Positions 33,241 to 45,300 of a stretch of DNA of 64,000 nt are shown here, one piece after another (position 1 is the stretch's first letter; every line of letters begins with the position of its first letter). Below the pieces are notes generated by a model. It saw only the letters and a list, made by a program, of their open reading frames with translations. It ran no database searches and had not been told where the DNA came from. Source of the stretch: Datisca glomerata. Its lineage: Eukaryota > Streptophyta > Magnoliopsida > Cucurbitales > Datiscaceae. The DNA is taken from contig QANY01011432.1 in assembly GCA_003255025.1 (NCBI GenBank), positions 62,001 through 126,000 of the forward strand, given 5' to 3'. The translations under genes and the position numbers were made by a program.

Positions 33241-34560
33241 GTTGCCCTCAATCGAGGACTTGTGAGGCTTTATTCGCCCTCAGGTCTAAAGACTTCTTTT
33301 TCCAAGCTAACATTATGTTGCGTGAAGTTTGAGGGCTTCGTCCATCTTGTGTAATCCACACTTGTACTTGAATCTTGTTCATTAGGAGGCCGGCAATGAA
33401 TGGAATTATGCTTGACCGTTTCTATTGCGACTCATCTATCACACAAACATCATTTCATCCTTTCATGGTTCAAGGCCATCAATCTCTTGAGAGCGGAGGC
33501 ATTAATGGCGTGTGGGTATGCGTAAAGGAGTATGTCTCCTCGATGTGTCACTTCATTCTTGAGCGTCGTTTGAACGACGTTTGATCTTCTAAAATTTTTC
33601 TTATAGGCCAATGAAATGGGCGCTTATTGGGTGTAGGATAGCCTCAACGATCGCCATCATGACCCTCTTTAATTCCCATTAAATGAGCACTTTCCCTCTT
33701 CCAGGCCTATAAATAGGAGGTTTCCTTCTCACTTCCTTCATATTTGCCTTCCTTATAGAGTCGACGCTTTTGCCAACTCTCATTCTTGCCCCCAGTTCTT
33801 CTTTTCTTCTTGGGAGAACTATGATCCCTCCTCTTCTAGGGCCTCTCCAGTTCTAGGGGCTTCCTCTTCAGATTCTCCTAATTTTCCTTTTCATGGTTGT
33901 TGTTTCCCTTTCTGTCATCTTTTTTAAATGTCGTGCCTCAAAGTCATCGATGTCCTATTAGCGATGTTTTTCTTCCCATCGATAAGCTAGTGTAGTGATT
34001 TTTTGTCTGCGTTGGTTACTGACTTATATACTTACAAATCCCCTTTTTCGTGAAAACCTTATCCTTAGGGGATATTGACCCTTAATCCATAATGAAGCAT
34101 TTTTACTGGTTGCAACCCACTCCCTTCCTTTTACCACCTCTGTCCTTTCAAACCTCCAGCTGCTTATTATAGTGTGCCTCAGGAGTGGGTAAAGTGTCCC
34201 TTCCACTTGCATCATTCGAGATCGTCTCAAACCCGAGCATAGTGGCTTCCTTATTTTCTCACCTTAAGTGGGAGAGATTGAAGCTTTTTTCATCGTCATC
34301 TTGGGAGGACGTGTTGCTCATGGGTTAATTTCCCTTTTTGGCTCGACTTGGTGTGGGCAGCAGACCAAGCCTTTGTGATCCCAATTCTTAGCCGAAAAGT
34401 GACTGGAACCCTCAAGACCTTAGATGAGTTCAAGAAATTTGTGGAGGCCTTGGGATCACCGGCCCAGACGTGGGGTGGGTTTGTTCATTAGCTTAGCCTG
34501 ATGAGGAGACCTTTATGATTTTTCATTTAGTTGCATTTGTAATCCTTTCTCCTTATTAAT
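33241..34560 (+). pseudogene. Antisense extra-ORF region of element C, decayed
   Basis: By position (between an LTR and a tandem repeat) this corresponds to the aORF region of elements A and B. A TATA-like CTATAAATAGG (33708-33718) precedes an ATG at about 33821. The only clear coding remnant is near 34392-34490 (KVTGTLKTLDEFKKFVEALG, ending GGFVH). The domain seen in A and B is not recognisable here. Confidence 0.35.
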
Positions 34561-35044
34561 GAGAACGAATTTTTTTAGAACCTTTGATTCCTTCTTTTGG
34601 CTCTACCCTTGTTTATTTCCTTTGTCGTGACATTTTATAATCGCAGGAGCTGTGCTTTGAGTAATAAACATTCCTCGAGTAGATGAAGTTTTACTCACTT
34701 CTGTTAAGCTTCGTTTTGGTCAAGGCAAGACCTTAGTTCATGTTGTCCTGAGCTGCGGGGTTGCTCTAATCCCAAGCTCAAGTGGGCGTCAAAATGGACT
34801 TGATTCTTCTTAGTGGGTTGTCCCGTTTATGGGAGGCCGGGTCATGTGGACCTACCATAATCTTCATGTAGTTTCCAAGTGTGCTGCAATTCAGAAGGTC
34901 TGATCAGGCAAACATGTCTTAAATTGGGAGTTTACCTTTTGATGTTTTGTCAAGCGTCCTTTCTTTTGGCTGAGAATTTCCTAGTCTGAGGAGTTAGACT
35001 GCAATCCGAACTCCTTTCCCTTGGTACTCGGTGAGAGGATCTTC

Positions 35045-35885
35045 CCTTCAACGCCTATCCAGGTATTTCTGCTTTGGATAAATCCTTGTCTAGCGAGCTA
35101 AAGCGCTTGGCAGACATTTCTTCAAATTCTAGCCAGACATTCTTACTTTGGCTAAGGCCTCATTCTCGTCTGGTGAGCTAAAGTGCTTAGCATATATCTT
35201 GTGCTTTTGGGGTCTAGCCACGCATGACTATTCTGGTTGGGGCCTTCCCTTTTATCCCCTCTGGTGAGCTAGAGTGCTCGACAAACTTCTCATACCTCTG
35301 GCATCTAGCCAAACATTCCTGCTCTTCTTAGACCTCGAATGGCGAGCTAGGTTTCGCGGCTTACACCATTTTTTACCTTGATGTATAGCTAGGCGTGTCT
35401 GCCTTGGCTAGACCATTGATCCCGTCTCGCGATTTATGGTGCTCGATATATATTTCTTTTTAACTTGATGTCTAGCCATAAATGTCTACTCTGGCTAGAC
35501 CCTTGATCACGTCTGACAAGTTAGGGTGCTCGGTGGATATCACTTTTTGCTTTGATGTCTAGCCAAGTGTGTCTACTCTTGCTAGACCTTTGATCCTGTT
35601 TGGGGAGCTAGAGTGCTCTGCAAACATCACTTTTACCTTGATGCTAGCTAGGTGTGCCTACTCTCGCTAGACCTTTGATCCCATTTGGCGAGCTAGGGTA
35701 CTCGATGTACATTACTTTTTACCTTGATGTCTAACTAGGTATACCTGCTCTGACTAGACACTTGATCACATCTGGCGAGCAAGGGTACTCGGCAGACATC
35801 ACTTTTTACCTTGATGTCTAGTCAGGCGTGACTGTTCTAGCTAGACCCTTAATCCCGCCTGAAGAGCTAGGGTGCTCGGCAGACA
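35045..35885. repeat. Tandem repeat in element C, about 87-bp unit, about 10 copies
   Basis: The landmark TTGATGTCTAGCCAGGCGTG recurs near 35211, 35306, 35382, 35470, 35558, 35642, 35728 and 35815, with GGCGAGCTAGGGTGCTCGGC in each unit. Degenerate earlier units begin at about 35045. Confidence 0.88.
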
Positions 35886-36120
35886 TTACTTTTTAATCCT
35901 GACTGGTGGGCTAGAGTATTGCACCAGTCATAACTTGTTAATCCCCACTAGTGGGCTAGAGTGTCACACTATTCATCACTTTTTTATCCCAATTGGTAGG
36001 CTAGATTGTTGCACCAGTCATCACTTTTTAATCCCGACTGGTGGACTAGAGTGTTGCACCAATCGTTATTTTTTAATCCCGACTGGTGGGCTAGAGTGTC
36101 ACACCAGTCATCACTTTTTG
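35886..36120. repeat. Tandem repeat, about 45-bp unit, 5 copies
   Basis: The unit AATCCCGACTGGTGGGCTAG AGTGT-GCACCAGTCATCACTTTTT repeats from the end of the 87-bp array. CGACTGGTG and CACCAGTC form an inverted pair within each unit. It shares CATCACTTTTTA and GAGCTAG-like words with the 87-bp unit, so it may derive from it. Confidence 0.88.
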
Positions 36121-38934
36121 ATCATCCACAACACTTTGTGTAAGGGTCGATTTCATCCTTTTATTCATAACAAAGCTTCTTTCTTTATATCTTTCAACTG
36201 CCAACACATTGATGAGTCGCACACTTCACACAACCATGACATAATTTAATTCCAACTCCTCAAATTATTTATTACGTCTGATAATGCCATTTATTCACAA
36301 GCTTAAATCTTTTCACGTAGATCTTTGAGAAAACTCTTCTTTGATGAGCCTCGATGCAATTGACCTAGTTTTGAGATGGTATCAATTGGATTCGATCAGG
36401 AAACTCAGGCACAATAAACCGGTCCGATATTGAAACAGTTTCATGGAGTTTGGAGAACCCGTATATTGTGGGAACACAACATGGAGAAACAACTAATACT
36501 GTCGAAAGAAATCGTTGTAATTTGAAATTTGTCACAAACATCAGCCACTAGTAGAAAGATTTTTGTCGGTGACTATGCAGTTTAGGCTAGATTTCATGTC
36601 GCCCATCAATTACGAAACAATTCGTGTGAAGTAATTTGGTCTATTCTTTCACATCCTTAACGTAAAAAATGTGTTGAATTCGATTGGCGTTAATGGGTAT
36701 GGTGACGATTGTAAAAAGCACACTTCAAGGAGAAGAAGCTTCATACAAGGTTGAGGAAGTGATTTTAGGGCTGAGGCGGTTTCGTTTTAGGGATATGATA
36801 AACTACGTTGTTTTGAATCTATTAAAATTACGTCATTTTATAAAAAATAACAGAGTATTAGACGAGTTAGCTTGAGGGTTTGGATTATAATTTTAGGATA
36901 GTTGAAGATCTAAAATGTATTCGTTTAAAGTTTAAGGTTTAAAATACATATTAACGGTAGTTTAAAGGAGTAAAATATAATTTTCTCCTAAAATATTATT
37001 ATTTTGGCCTCCCTTACCGATGCATTTTTACATCCCATGATTCGACAGACCGCTTAGCCCCATTCGTCATTGAGCAAGAGCTTTCCATCAGTCAACTATT
37101 ATGCACTCTTTTGAGGGTGGCTACTTCTAATTAGCAAACCTCGAGGTTGTCTCTACATCCCTGCCTCTTTATCACTGAACAGTCATGTATGGTCCTTAGC
37201 TGGTGATGTGACTTTTAAGTTCTTCATATTCAAGGGGAGAACAACTAAGAATTCTCATTATTTCTTATATTCATTGACCCAATTCAATTCAGCTGGATTT
37301 TTCATTCACATTTTATTTTATCTTCTAATTCTGCAAATTAAACTCATTTCAATTTTGATTTGTCAGCTACTTATTTCATGGCTTTAATTAACACGTTGTA
37401 AAAAATTAAAAAGACAAAAAATAAGACTTGTTTATGAAACGAACAGAATGACTAGATTACAAAGTATCAATTGCTGAAAATTCATATTTCATATCCTTCC
37501 ATACTTGACAAGCATCAGCTAGTTCTAGCTCAATTTACTAGTCTCACAAATAATTTCATTACCCTCACGAGCAAGATCACGTCCTTCATTACGAGCTTAT
37601 ACACATGCTCATAGAGCTACTTGGTCAGTTATAGCACCGAGTGCATAACCCAAGGGTGCCCTAATGATGATCATGCACGTATTTCACATGTATCACACCG
37701 TTGGTTTTAAAAAAACCTTGCGAACTAACTTGAGTTACAAGTGGGGTTCTGGTGTAATGACCGCATCCTTTTGCATGTGTGGGTGTTTATTACTTACCTC
37801 AAGATCAAATTGCTTATTCATCTACGTACTTTATTCGCTGATCAAATAGTACCACCAATAAAAAACTACAAGGGTGAAAGAATTAATAAATATACAAATA
37901 TGAATGGTAAATTTAGAAAATGTCAAAAAAATTATTTCTATTTACTGAAAATGCATTATAACTTCTTTATTAGGACCCTTTTTTATTATATCATTTACTA
38001 AAAACTGGTTGTGTTTTTGAAGAAGCAACGGAAAAAATATTACTTTTCAAGGAATAGAAAATGCCTTTTGGGGGAAGGGGAGCTAAGCAATGTATAATAA
38101 TCTGATGAAGATTGGTCATTTTTTTTAATTTAAATTTAAAAGCGACGTGGAGACATCTAATTCTGTCCGGGGTAAAGATTGGTATTTCATAGATTCCCTA
38201 TGTTAAGCTTACATACATTGGTGGGGTTTTGCTTTTTAACATCATTTCCAGATTTTATAAAGAGATGTTTTTTTATCAAAATTATAATTCTATAATACTA
38301 TTAGAACTCACGATCTTATCTTATAGCCTAAGTATAAATGTTTAAATAATATTTTAACCTATCTTATTTCACAAAAGACATTATACACACAAGGTCCGAT
38401 CAAAATCTCTCTTATTTTTCAGAACAGACAATTATATCAGCAAAATATATAAAATTAAAGCCACTAAGAGAAAGGAATTTATAAGATCAATGTCAACTTC
38501 AGTGACTTGACAAGAGAAAAAACCCTACTGCCTGTTGTCATGGTTACTATATATAAACTTTATATTTACATCATTATCTATCATTATTTGAGATAATTAT
38601 TTTAGATCCTCTAAACTTTAACCTTTATACCAAACATTTCTCTCACTTTCAATTTCTTGCACTACTATTTCTTGACGTTTAATTTTCTATCAGCGCTACC
38701 ATTTATCATGACTTTCATTTAAAAAATAGGCGAAAGTGATAATTCCATAGACTCCACCACCTGTACGTCACCAAAAGCCCATTTTGAAATCTATCTCTCA
38801 CTATCTATCCTACTAATTAAATACTGCGGAAATAATAAAGTTAAAAGAACCATGAAATAAAATTGGGTACCAGTATTTATTTTTTTAATGAAAGCTTGAT
38901 GATAATATTTTTCCAATCATACTAGTATGGTACT
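36121..38934. other. Intergenic DNA, no gene seen
   Basis: The sequence shows no conserved ORF. Element C is truncated at the left of this stretch (no pol). ORFs of 60-86 residues at 36684-38001 have no recognisable domain. Confidence 0.5.
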
Positions 38935-39809
38935 TGTTATGGGTATTCCCTGCTCTACTTTTAGTATGGCAAAGCGTGTCTCACTACATCGAGAAAATTA
39001 TGACAGGAGAAGGGCTTAAGGCTTGACCACCCAGAATGAAGAAGATGACCTCATCGGGTCGGCTCCCAGGAAGGTTGGGATACACGGACCTGAGCATAGG
39101 AAGGGCAGCGAGAATAAAACACTAGACCAAAGCTCAGGTAACTCCCAGTGTCAGCATAATCATTACCCGCCGAAAGTAGCATTCCTCGTGGCAACCTCCC
39201 GTTAGGTCCAAACGCTCAACAAGCCCAATTGATATGGCAACATGTTAAATCAGCCCCCGATAGGTCACTTCGAAGAACACATCAACATTTAATGACCATC
39301 GCTTTATGTCAAGCTCATCTCACATCCACCCAATCAAGGTCAGTCGTTAGGCCTCGAAAGGCTTCCCCCACACGCTCTCAAGACTTCTTCGACATGCTTC
39401 CCCACGATGCAACTTCTTCGACACGCTTCCTCTCCATAAAGACTTCAAGTATAAATATCCCCACCCACTCTTGATTAAGGTATGCCATTTTTCTTCCACA
39501 AGGACACTATGTCAAAATAACTTTAGGATACTGACTTAGGCATTTGAGGTCTTTAGGCGAGCAACCACCATCCAGTTCCCCTCGCTTTCAGGTTCTTTGT
39601 TTGAGCTTTACAGATTCTGAGGTCAAGGCGAGCTCTATGCTAGAGGAGGATTACATGCAAATAGGAGGACAATCATACTTAGCAAGGAACCCAGGTATCA
39701 GTACTGTTGAGATTTTTGGCATCAAGAGTTAGCGTGTCTATGGGAATCAACAATAAAATCATTCCTATTTAAAGTACTTGAAATCCATTCTCTCCCTAAA
39801 GGGAGAACA
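38935..39809 (+). mobile_element. 5' LTR of gypsy element D
   Basis: TGTTATGGGTATTCCC ... AAAGGGAGAACA, about 875 bp, followed by a primer-like site. TATA motif AAGTATAAATATCC near 39448-39461. Its first 250 bp are inverted relative to the element C LTR. Confidence 0.7.
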
Positions 39810-39811
39810 AG

Positions 39812-39830
39812 TTTGGTAGCCCACACTGAC
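39812..39830 (+). promoter_or_regulatory. Primer-binding region of element D
   Basis: TTTGGTAGCCCACACTGAC begins 2 bp after the LTR CA end, where the primer site is expected. The tRNA is not assigned. Confidence 0.4.
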
Positions 39831-40184
39831 GAACTCCAAGATGAGGGGGAGATCCACCATCACTACAAGAGAAAAACACATGATAGCGGCCAAAAAATGC
39901 TATCGTAGTGTTTTCATAGCGTTTCCCAAAATGCGATATTAGTCAATGTTATTAAAAGTCAGAACCTATGATAGCATTTTTTAAACTCTATGGTATCCCT
40001 GTCATAGCGTTTTCAAACGCTATGTGATCCCTACCATAAACGCTATCGTAGTGCTTTGGTAACCCTATTACAGCATTTTTAAATGTCGTGATAAATTTTT
40101 TAAAGCATTTTTTAAAGCCATGGTATATCTTTCATAGCACTTTCAAAGCTGTAAAAGACCTTTGATAGCATTCTTTTCATGCTA

Positions 40185-40245
40185 TAAATGTTGTGAATAA
40201 CTAACTCAGCGAACATACTACTAACTCAGCGAACATACTTATTCT
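40185..40245. repeat. Direct duplication of ACTAACTCAGCGAACATACT
   Basis: Two adjacent copies at about 40200-40239 mark the inner edge of the CACTA subterminal region. Confidence 0.7.
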
Positions 40246-40467
40246 TGCAATTGTACAAACTTAAAAAATAATAACTTTTTGACAAAATATCACAAAAAAT
40301 AATAACTTTTATTTAATTACTCAAAATTATTACAAACTATTGTCCGCTAGAAATTATAGTTCCAAATGAAAAACACATATTGAATTTTTACATAGAACAA
40401 GTGAAAGTAATATATCCTAAAGAGAAAGATTAAAATCTAGTAAGACTCCAAATCTAATTATGAAACT

Positions 40468-40773
40468 TCAGAAACTGGTGTCGTTTGCTGTTGAGGCAAG
40501 ATCAGTGCTTTGACCGATTTTAATAAAAAATAACTTGGTTAGAAACATTTGATCGATAGAAGAAGCCATGACACAAAGACTCCACGGTGCAACATTTTGA
40601 ACCGAAGAAGGATTAGGACCATCATTACCAGCTGAAAAAACAACAGCAACTCCAAGTTGCATTGCATGAAATGAAACAATTTGAGTAGTTGATCCATAAG
40701 AAGGATTAGGACCATCATTCTCTGCATACAATTTATTTTCTTTATTAATTCTTAGAAAACTAATATATTTCAT
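40468..40773 (-). pseudogene. Captured subtilisin-like protease (subtilase) fragment
   Basis: The minus ORF contains STTQIVSFHAMQLGVAVVFS, AGNDGPNPSS and QNVAPWSLCVMASSIDQMF. This is the plant subtilase region around the oxyanion-hole Asn (SAGNDGP). The Asp, His and Ser of the triad are outside the fragment. ENDGPNPS appears twice, a partial internal duplication. GTATGCAG upstream of AGAATGATGG looks like an old intron acceptor. It is a gene piece inside a CACTA element, not a working protease. Confidence 0.75.
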
Positions 40774-42159
40774 AGGTAATACAAGAATAATTAAAAAAAG
40801 AAATTAAGGATGTTAACTTATAATTAACTTAGTTAGTTATATTACTGGTAAGGTTGCTGCATGTGTTGCATTAATTATTGCTGGAAACCCTAAAAATCTA
40901 TGCTTGTAGTTATATAACATGGCTTACTTAACATCTTCTTTGCTGAAAAATTTGAAATTTACATTCAAACGAATCCATGTATATAATGTATATTTAACCA
41001 AACAAAAACTAATTAAATATAGTGGAAATATTGGAGTGAACCTACATATGAAAAACATTAGAAAGTAATTATAGATGATGTTTTGAAGTGAGGGCAGTGT
41101 TGTTAACACGGTTGAGACCTAAGTGAGAGCAGTAGTGATTTGTAAAAAAAACAAACCATAATTACACTATGAAAGATTCCAAACAAGATATTCAATTCGT
41201 TTCTAATATAAATTAATGTAGAAAATCAGAAACAAAAAGAAGCTTAATGAAACAACATATTTGTTACTAGTTTTGAATTTGATATTTGTAAACACAAAGT
41301 TTTAGATTATATTATACTAATATTCATTTATCACAATAGATATAAGAGCTAAAAGATTATATGTGTTGCTTAAGCAACTCTCTACCTGCATCGCAACAGG
41401 GAAATCATCGACAAAATCAGATGGAAAAGCATATCAGCTTGCTTCGTTGTGAACGATGTCTTTCTTGTAAAAATAGCAGTTTGAGGAGAATTGGAAATTA
41501 TTAAGACATCACAACAGACAACTAACAGTATTCTCACTTCATAGGCTCTCTACAATGATTTATCCTGCAACACGTTCATGGTAATACTAACAACTCTCTA
41601 AGAAAGGGAGTAGATTATGGCATCCCAAATGTGACAATATTACATTAGTCAAACCTCTCCAACTTCATGTGGAGAGGGCATATTCTCCAAGAATTTTGTG
41701 AATTTCTCGTAACCATTATGAAACTCAAGTTCAATGATTTTTTTTTGTCTTTTGGTGTGTGAGAACGAGTGAAAGAGTAAGGGGAGGGAGAAGAGACTGC
41801 TATAGAAGTTATATCTCAAGAGTTGTTTTGATTGCTCTCAACAAGTCATTTGTGTTACAAGGATTTCATTCTCTAAAAGACAATCATCGGCTTTCAGTAC
41901 TTTCACTTTGTGTAGTACTATTGCTTATGTCAAAATCAAAGGTTCTATAAAAAAAATGCATCCTCTTTTGTACAAAATATTTATCATTAATATATTCTTC
42001 TAGTTTCTTATGGTAATAAAACAAATAACAATGACAACAAAATATCAATAAACATTTAAAAGATAACGTCTATAATGTTAATTGTGAAAACATTCAATTA
42101 CTTTCAATTACTAATAAACTGGAGTGCCAGTAAACTATCAAAAGAAAAAGGAGTGCGAG

Positions 42160-42720
42160 CATATCACCTGTCCTAGTCCTTGCATAGCAGATTGCCTGAA
42201 CTGTTGCTGAGAAAGGAGTTGCTGCTGGTGAGGTAATTGCATCAGTTTTTTCCTTTGCTGTATTAGTTGCTGTTGTTATGTTTGTTTCTGGGGAGAATGT
42301 GTATTCATCATATTTATGCTAGACCTCGGCGAGTTGGCATATGGCAATGAAGATGTTGTGGTATTGTCAAAGTAAGTGGCATTTGTAGCACCAGAAGGAG
42401 AAGCAACCAATCTTGAAAGATCTTGAAATGAGTTGGCATATGGCAACGGATCCGTTGACCACTCATATTATTTGATGTTAGATGGGTATTCTTCAGATAC
42501 ACACCTGACGAAGATTCTATCAAAGCCACTATAGATTACAGTACATAATTTGTATATTAATATATAGGTTAGCGATGCCAGAAAACGTGACTAACTATTA
42601 CCAGAAGTATCAGAAAAACTTTGAATTTCATCACCATCATTCAACACATCTACCAAATGCATTGGAAGTGTGGGCATAATCTGCCTTTGGTCTCCAGATA
42701 ACCGTAATCCTGCACTTACA
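42160..42720 (-). pseudogene. Captured fragment of a Gln-rich, probably nuclear, protein
   Basis: In minus sense: MPTLPMHLVDVLNDGDEIQS followed by a donor-like TCTG/GTAATA, then a spliced-in segment (DLSRLVASPSGATNATYFDN, SPRSSINMMNTHSPQ), and a Gln-rich end (QQQLLSQQQFRQSAMQGLG). One in-frame stop interrupts the Gln tract. Intron-exon texture and composition suggest a captured transcription-related gene; I cannot name it. Confidence 0.45.
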
Positions 42721-43363
42721 TCGTCATCTTATAATCAGGACAAGTTAAGAGAGGTAGCAGATATCCAATTAAATAGATCACAATGCAATACAAAAAACAT
42801 CTAGCTTTGAAGTACTTCTTAACTTGGTTTATGGAATAATTTGACTCGCTTAGTAGTCATTATCGAATCCTAGTGATATTCTAAAACTAGAGAAAGGCAT
42901 GTGAAGTAAGTTAGTTTTAATACTAGTTGTCGAGTGACCAAAAGAAAAAGATCAAGACATGAATTTGAAGTCAACTAAGAACTAGAAAAGATCAAACATT
43001 GTAGCAGTCTCATCTGCTATGTTCAAGTGCATGCCATAAGCTTTCTATCGATAAAAAAACATGGATTAATATAGTATAACAGACTATCTCAAAGCCTTCA
43101 CCAGTTTTATAATAGAAGAAACAACGCCTGACAAAATTCAAGTATCACACACCACAAGACAGAATGAACGCAAGTAAACATGAAAAAAACTAAATCAAAC
43201 ATTTGATTACCTTTTATTCAAGAGATTCATTAAAATAGATAAAATGAAATATTCAGAAAAAGAGATCAAACTTGAAAATTAAAATCGTGGCTTTTGTGGT
43301 TGAGGCAAAGGTCGAGGAACTCTAATCTATGATTTTAACTTCTGCAATGAAAGCCAAAGAACT

Positions 43364-43366
<3 letters not shown>

Positions 43367-43395
<29 letters not shown>
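43367..43395. repeat. (GA)n microsatellite
   Basis: About 14 AG units. A longer GA-rich tract with repeated GAAGATGAAGGGCGTTGAA words follows at 43590-43760 inside the CACTA element. Confidence 0.9.
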
Positions 43396-43399
<4 letters not shown>

Positions 43400-43928
43400 A
43401 ACCCTTGCTCATTTCTGTTCACAAAAATCCAAAGAATCAGAAGAGAGAGATAGAAGCCAACCCTTGCTCGTTCTCTATTCTTGAATAGAGAGAGATGAAA
43501 GCTAATCAAGAGAGAGAAGTTGATGGACAAGCTCTACTCTCTCTCTTCTTTGATGAAGCTAAAGCCCTAACTAGGTTTTGGGTTCGTTGTAGAGAGAAGA
43601 TGAAGGGCGCTGAAGAAGATGAAGGGCGTTGAATTGAAGAGAGAGGGCACTGAAGAAGGCTTCATTGTAGAGAGAAAATGAAGGGCGTTGAAGAAGATGG
43701 AGGAAACATAGAGGGCATTGGAGAAGGCTTCATTGTAGAGAGAAGATGCTGAAGAGACGAAGGAAAAGAGAGAGTTATGAATGTGAAGAGAGAGGGATAG
43801 ATCTAATTTTAGGTGGGTTGGTGTGTTTTGTTCCCGCGCCCCTATCCCCAAAAAAATGGCTTTTTTAGCGTTATGACATAAAATGCAATTGTGGTGTGCT
43901 ATAAAAACACACATTTTTTGTAGTGCAT

Positions 43929-45060
43929 TCTCCTCGTCGAGAGAAGAATTGTTTGCCATCATGATGACTGCACGATAGAGGAAGAAGAATACAAAGGTCG
44001 TAACCTTTGAGGTGACCAGGAGTGGGAGGAAAGACACGTTATTCGCCATTCAAATAGTAGCATCTCTTGACGGGAAGGATCCTCCACCATGACTTGAAGG
44101 CTCACTGCTGGAGTCGTCACATACATGCAAAATCCTGGGTAAAGAGTGATGGGGAAAGGACGAGGCAACGACTCGCCCCAGAGAAATGACCACCTCTCGA
44201 GGAAACCGGGGCTAAAATGAAGTCGGGCTTCAACAAGCTTCGAATGGCCAAGCTCCCCCTTTGGTAAGGTTTCGGTTGGGGTCACCTAGGAAGATGAGGG
44301 AGGAGAGCAAAGCCGCTAAAAAACAAACAAATGTAGAAACCACTAAAAGGCCTTATGGAGGTGATATGTGAGCAGTTGCGAAAGATGGAGAAAAATATAA
44401 GTAGGCCAACCTCCGCCCAACTCCTTGGTGTCCTTTAACCACCAACAATTTTACAAGACTCCCGCACAAATAAAAGCCACGCGACACAGATAAACGGGTC
44501 AGGGATCATTCTGAATTAAAATATAGAGCTAATATCCTCTACAACATGCATTTTCCAACTCTCACCCCATGTATCACTACGTTGTCTTGCAAGCCATATT
44601 AGATCCTGAAGCCCCGGTGAAAGGATAAGGACGATCACGAGACCCCTTACGCCAATTTTCAATAAGATCGAGCTTTACCAGTGAGGCATACGAACATGTC
44701 CCTCCCAAGCTCCAGCATGAAGTGGACAAACTCACATGAATGAAGTAGCCAATAGCCAGCGCACTGCTCGAGGAATGACCCTTGGGAGGAACTTGAAGGA
44801 TCGGAAAGGTCAATCATTCTCCAACCAGAGCATCCAAGAAAGATGGTCAGGATAAATTGACATTTTTCCACGAGAAAAATTTGGAGCTCAAGGGGCCATA
44901 CCATAAAGGAAATGATGAAGCTCAGAAAGAAGCACGCACCAAGCTCCAACAAAGAAATAAAAGGGCAGTAACTCGGGAGATAAAATGCCTGACTGTCATC
45001 AGTTCTCCACCTCGGTCCTCCCCAGCCAGAGAAGAAAAAATGGTCTCCTTTTTAAAATGA
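43929..45060 (+). pseudogene. Gag-region remnant of gypsy element D
   Basis: After the CACTA, ATG 43961 opens MMTAR with a stop at codon 6, then RKKNTKVVTFEVTRSGRKDT. The remainder has many stops. Position after LTR and primer site suggests gag, but no capsid motif is clear. It ends where the copia LTR begins at about 45065. Confidence 0.4.
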
Positions 45061-45064
45061 CCAA

Positions 45065-45289
45065 TGTCAAGGTGTAATGGACAACATAGATTGTGTACTC
45101 ATCGACATTTTTCAAATAAAGAGAGCTTACAACTGACTAAACTAGAAACAATAGAAACAATTTACAAAAGCTAACTAACTAGCTAATTGTCTCCCATTCT
45201 CTTCTTCAATAGAAGCCTTTTATGATCGAGATAGCTGCTTACGTGGCATCGGTAAAGTACCGCATTATGATGAGTTATACTCCTTATTC
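45065..45289 (-). mobile_element. 3' LTR of the minus-sense copia element
   Basis: On the plus strand it starts TGTCAAGGTG. The minus strand begins next to the polypurine tract at 45290-45300 (TTGAGGGGGGA) with AATAAGGAG, resembling AATAAGTCC in the plus-sense copia LTR after loss of TGTTAAG. Confidence 0.65.
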
Positions 45290-45300
45290 TCCCCCCTCAA

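Larger units (their letters stand above)
39861..43925. mobile_element. CACTA transposon (4.07 kb) carrying host gene fragments
   Basis: Left end CACTACAAGAGAAAAACAC, right end ...ACATTTTTTGTAGTG (inverted CACTACAAAAAATG), with a 3-bp target duplication CAT at 39858-39860 and 43926-43928. Subterminal repeats (GATAGCGTTTTCAAACGCTATG-like words) fill 39870-40190 and recur before the right end. No transposase is recognised. It is inserted in the leader of element D: the text before and after joins at GATCCACCAT/TCTCCTCG. Confidence 0.9.

Noticed and set aside
43327..44049. Minus ORFs of 67 and 160 residues near the CACTA right end
   Set aside because: They read through GA-rich and subterminal repeat sequence and cross the transposon boundary.
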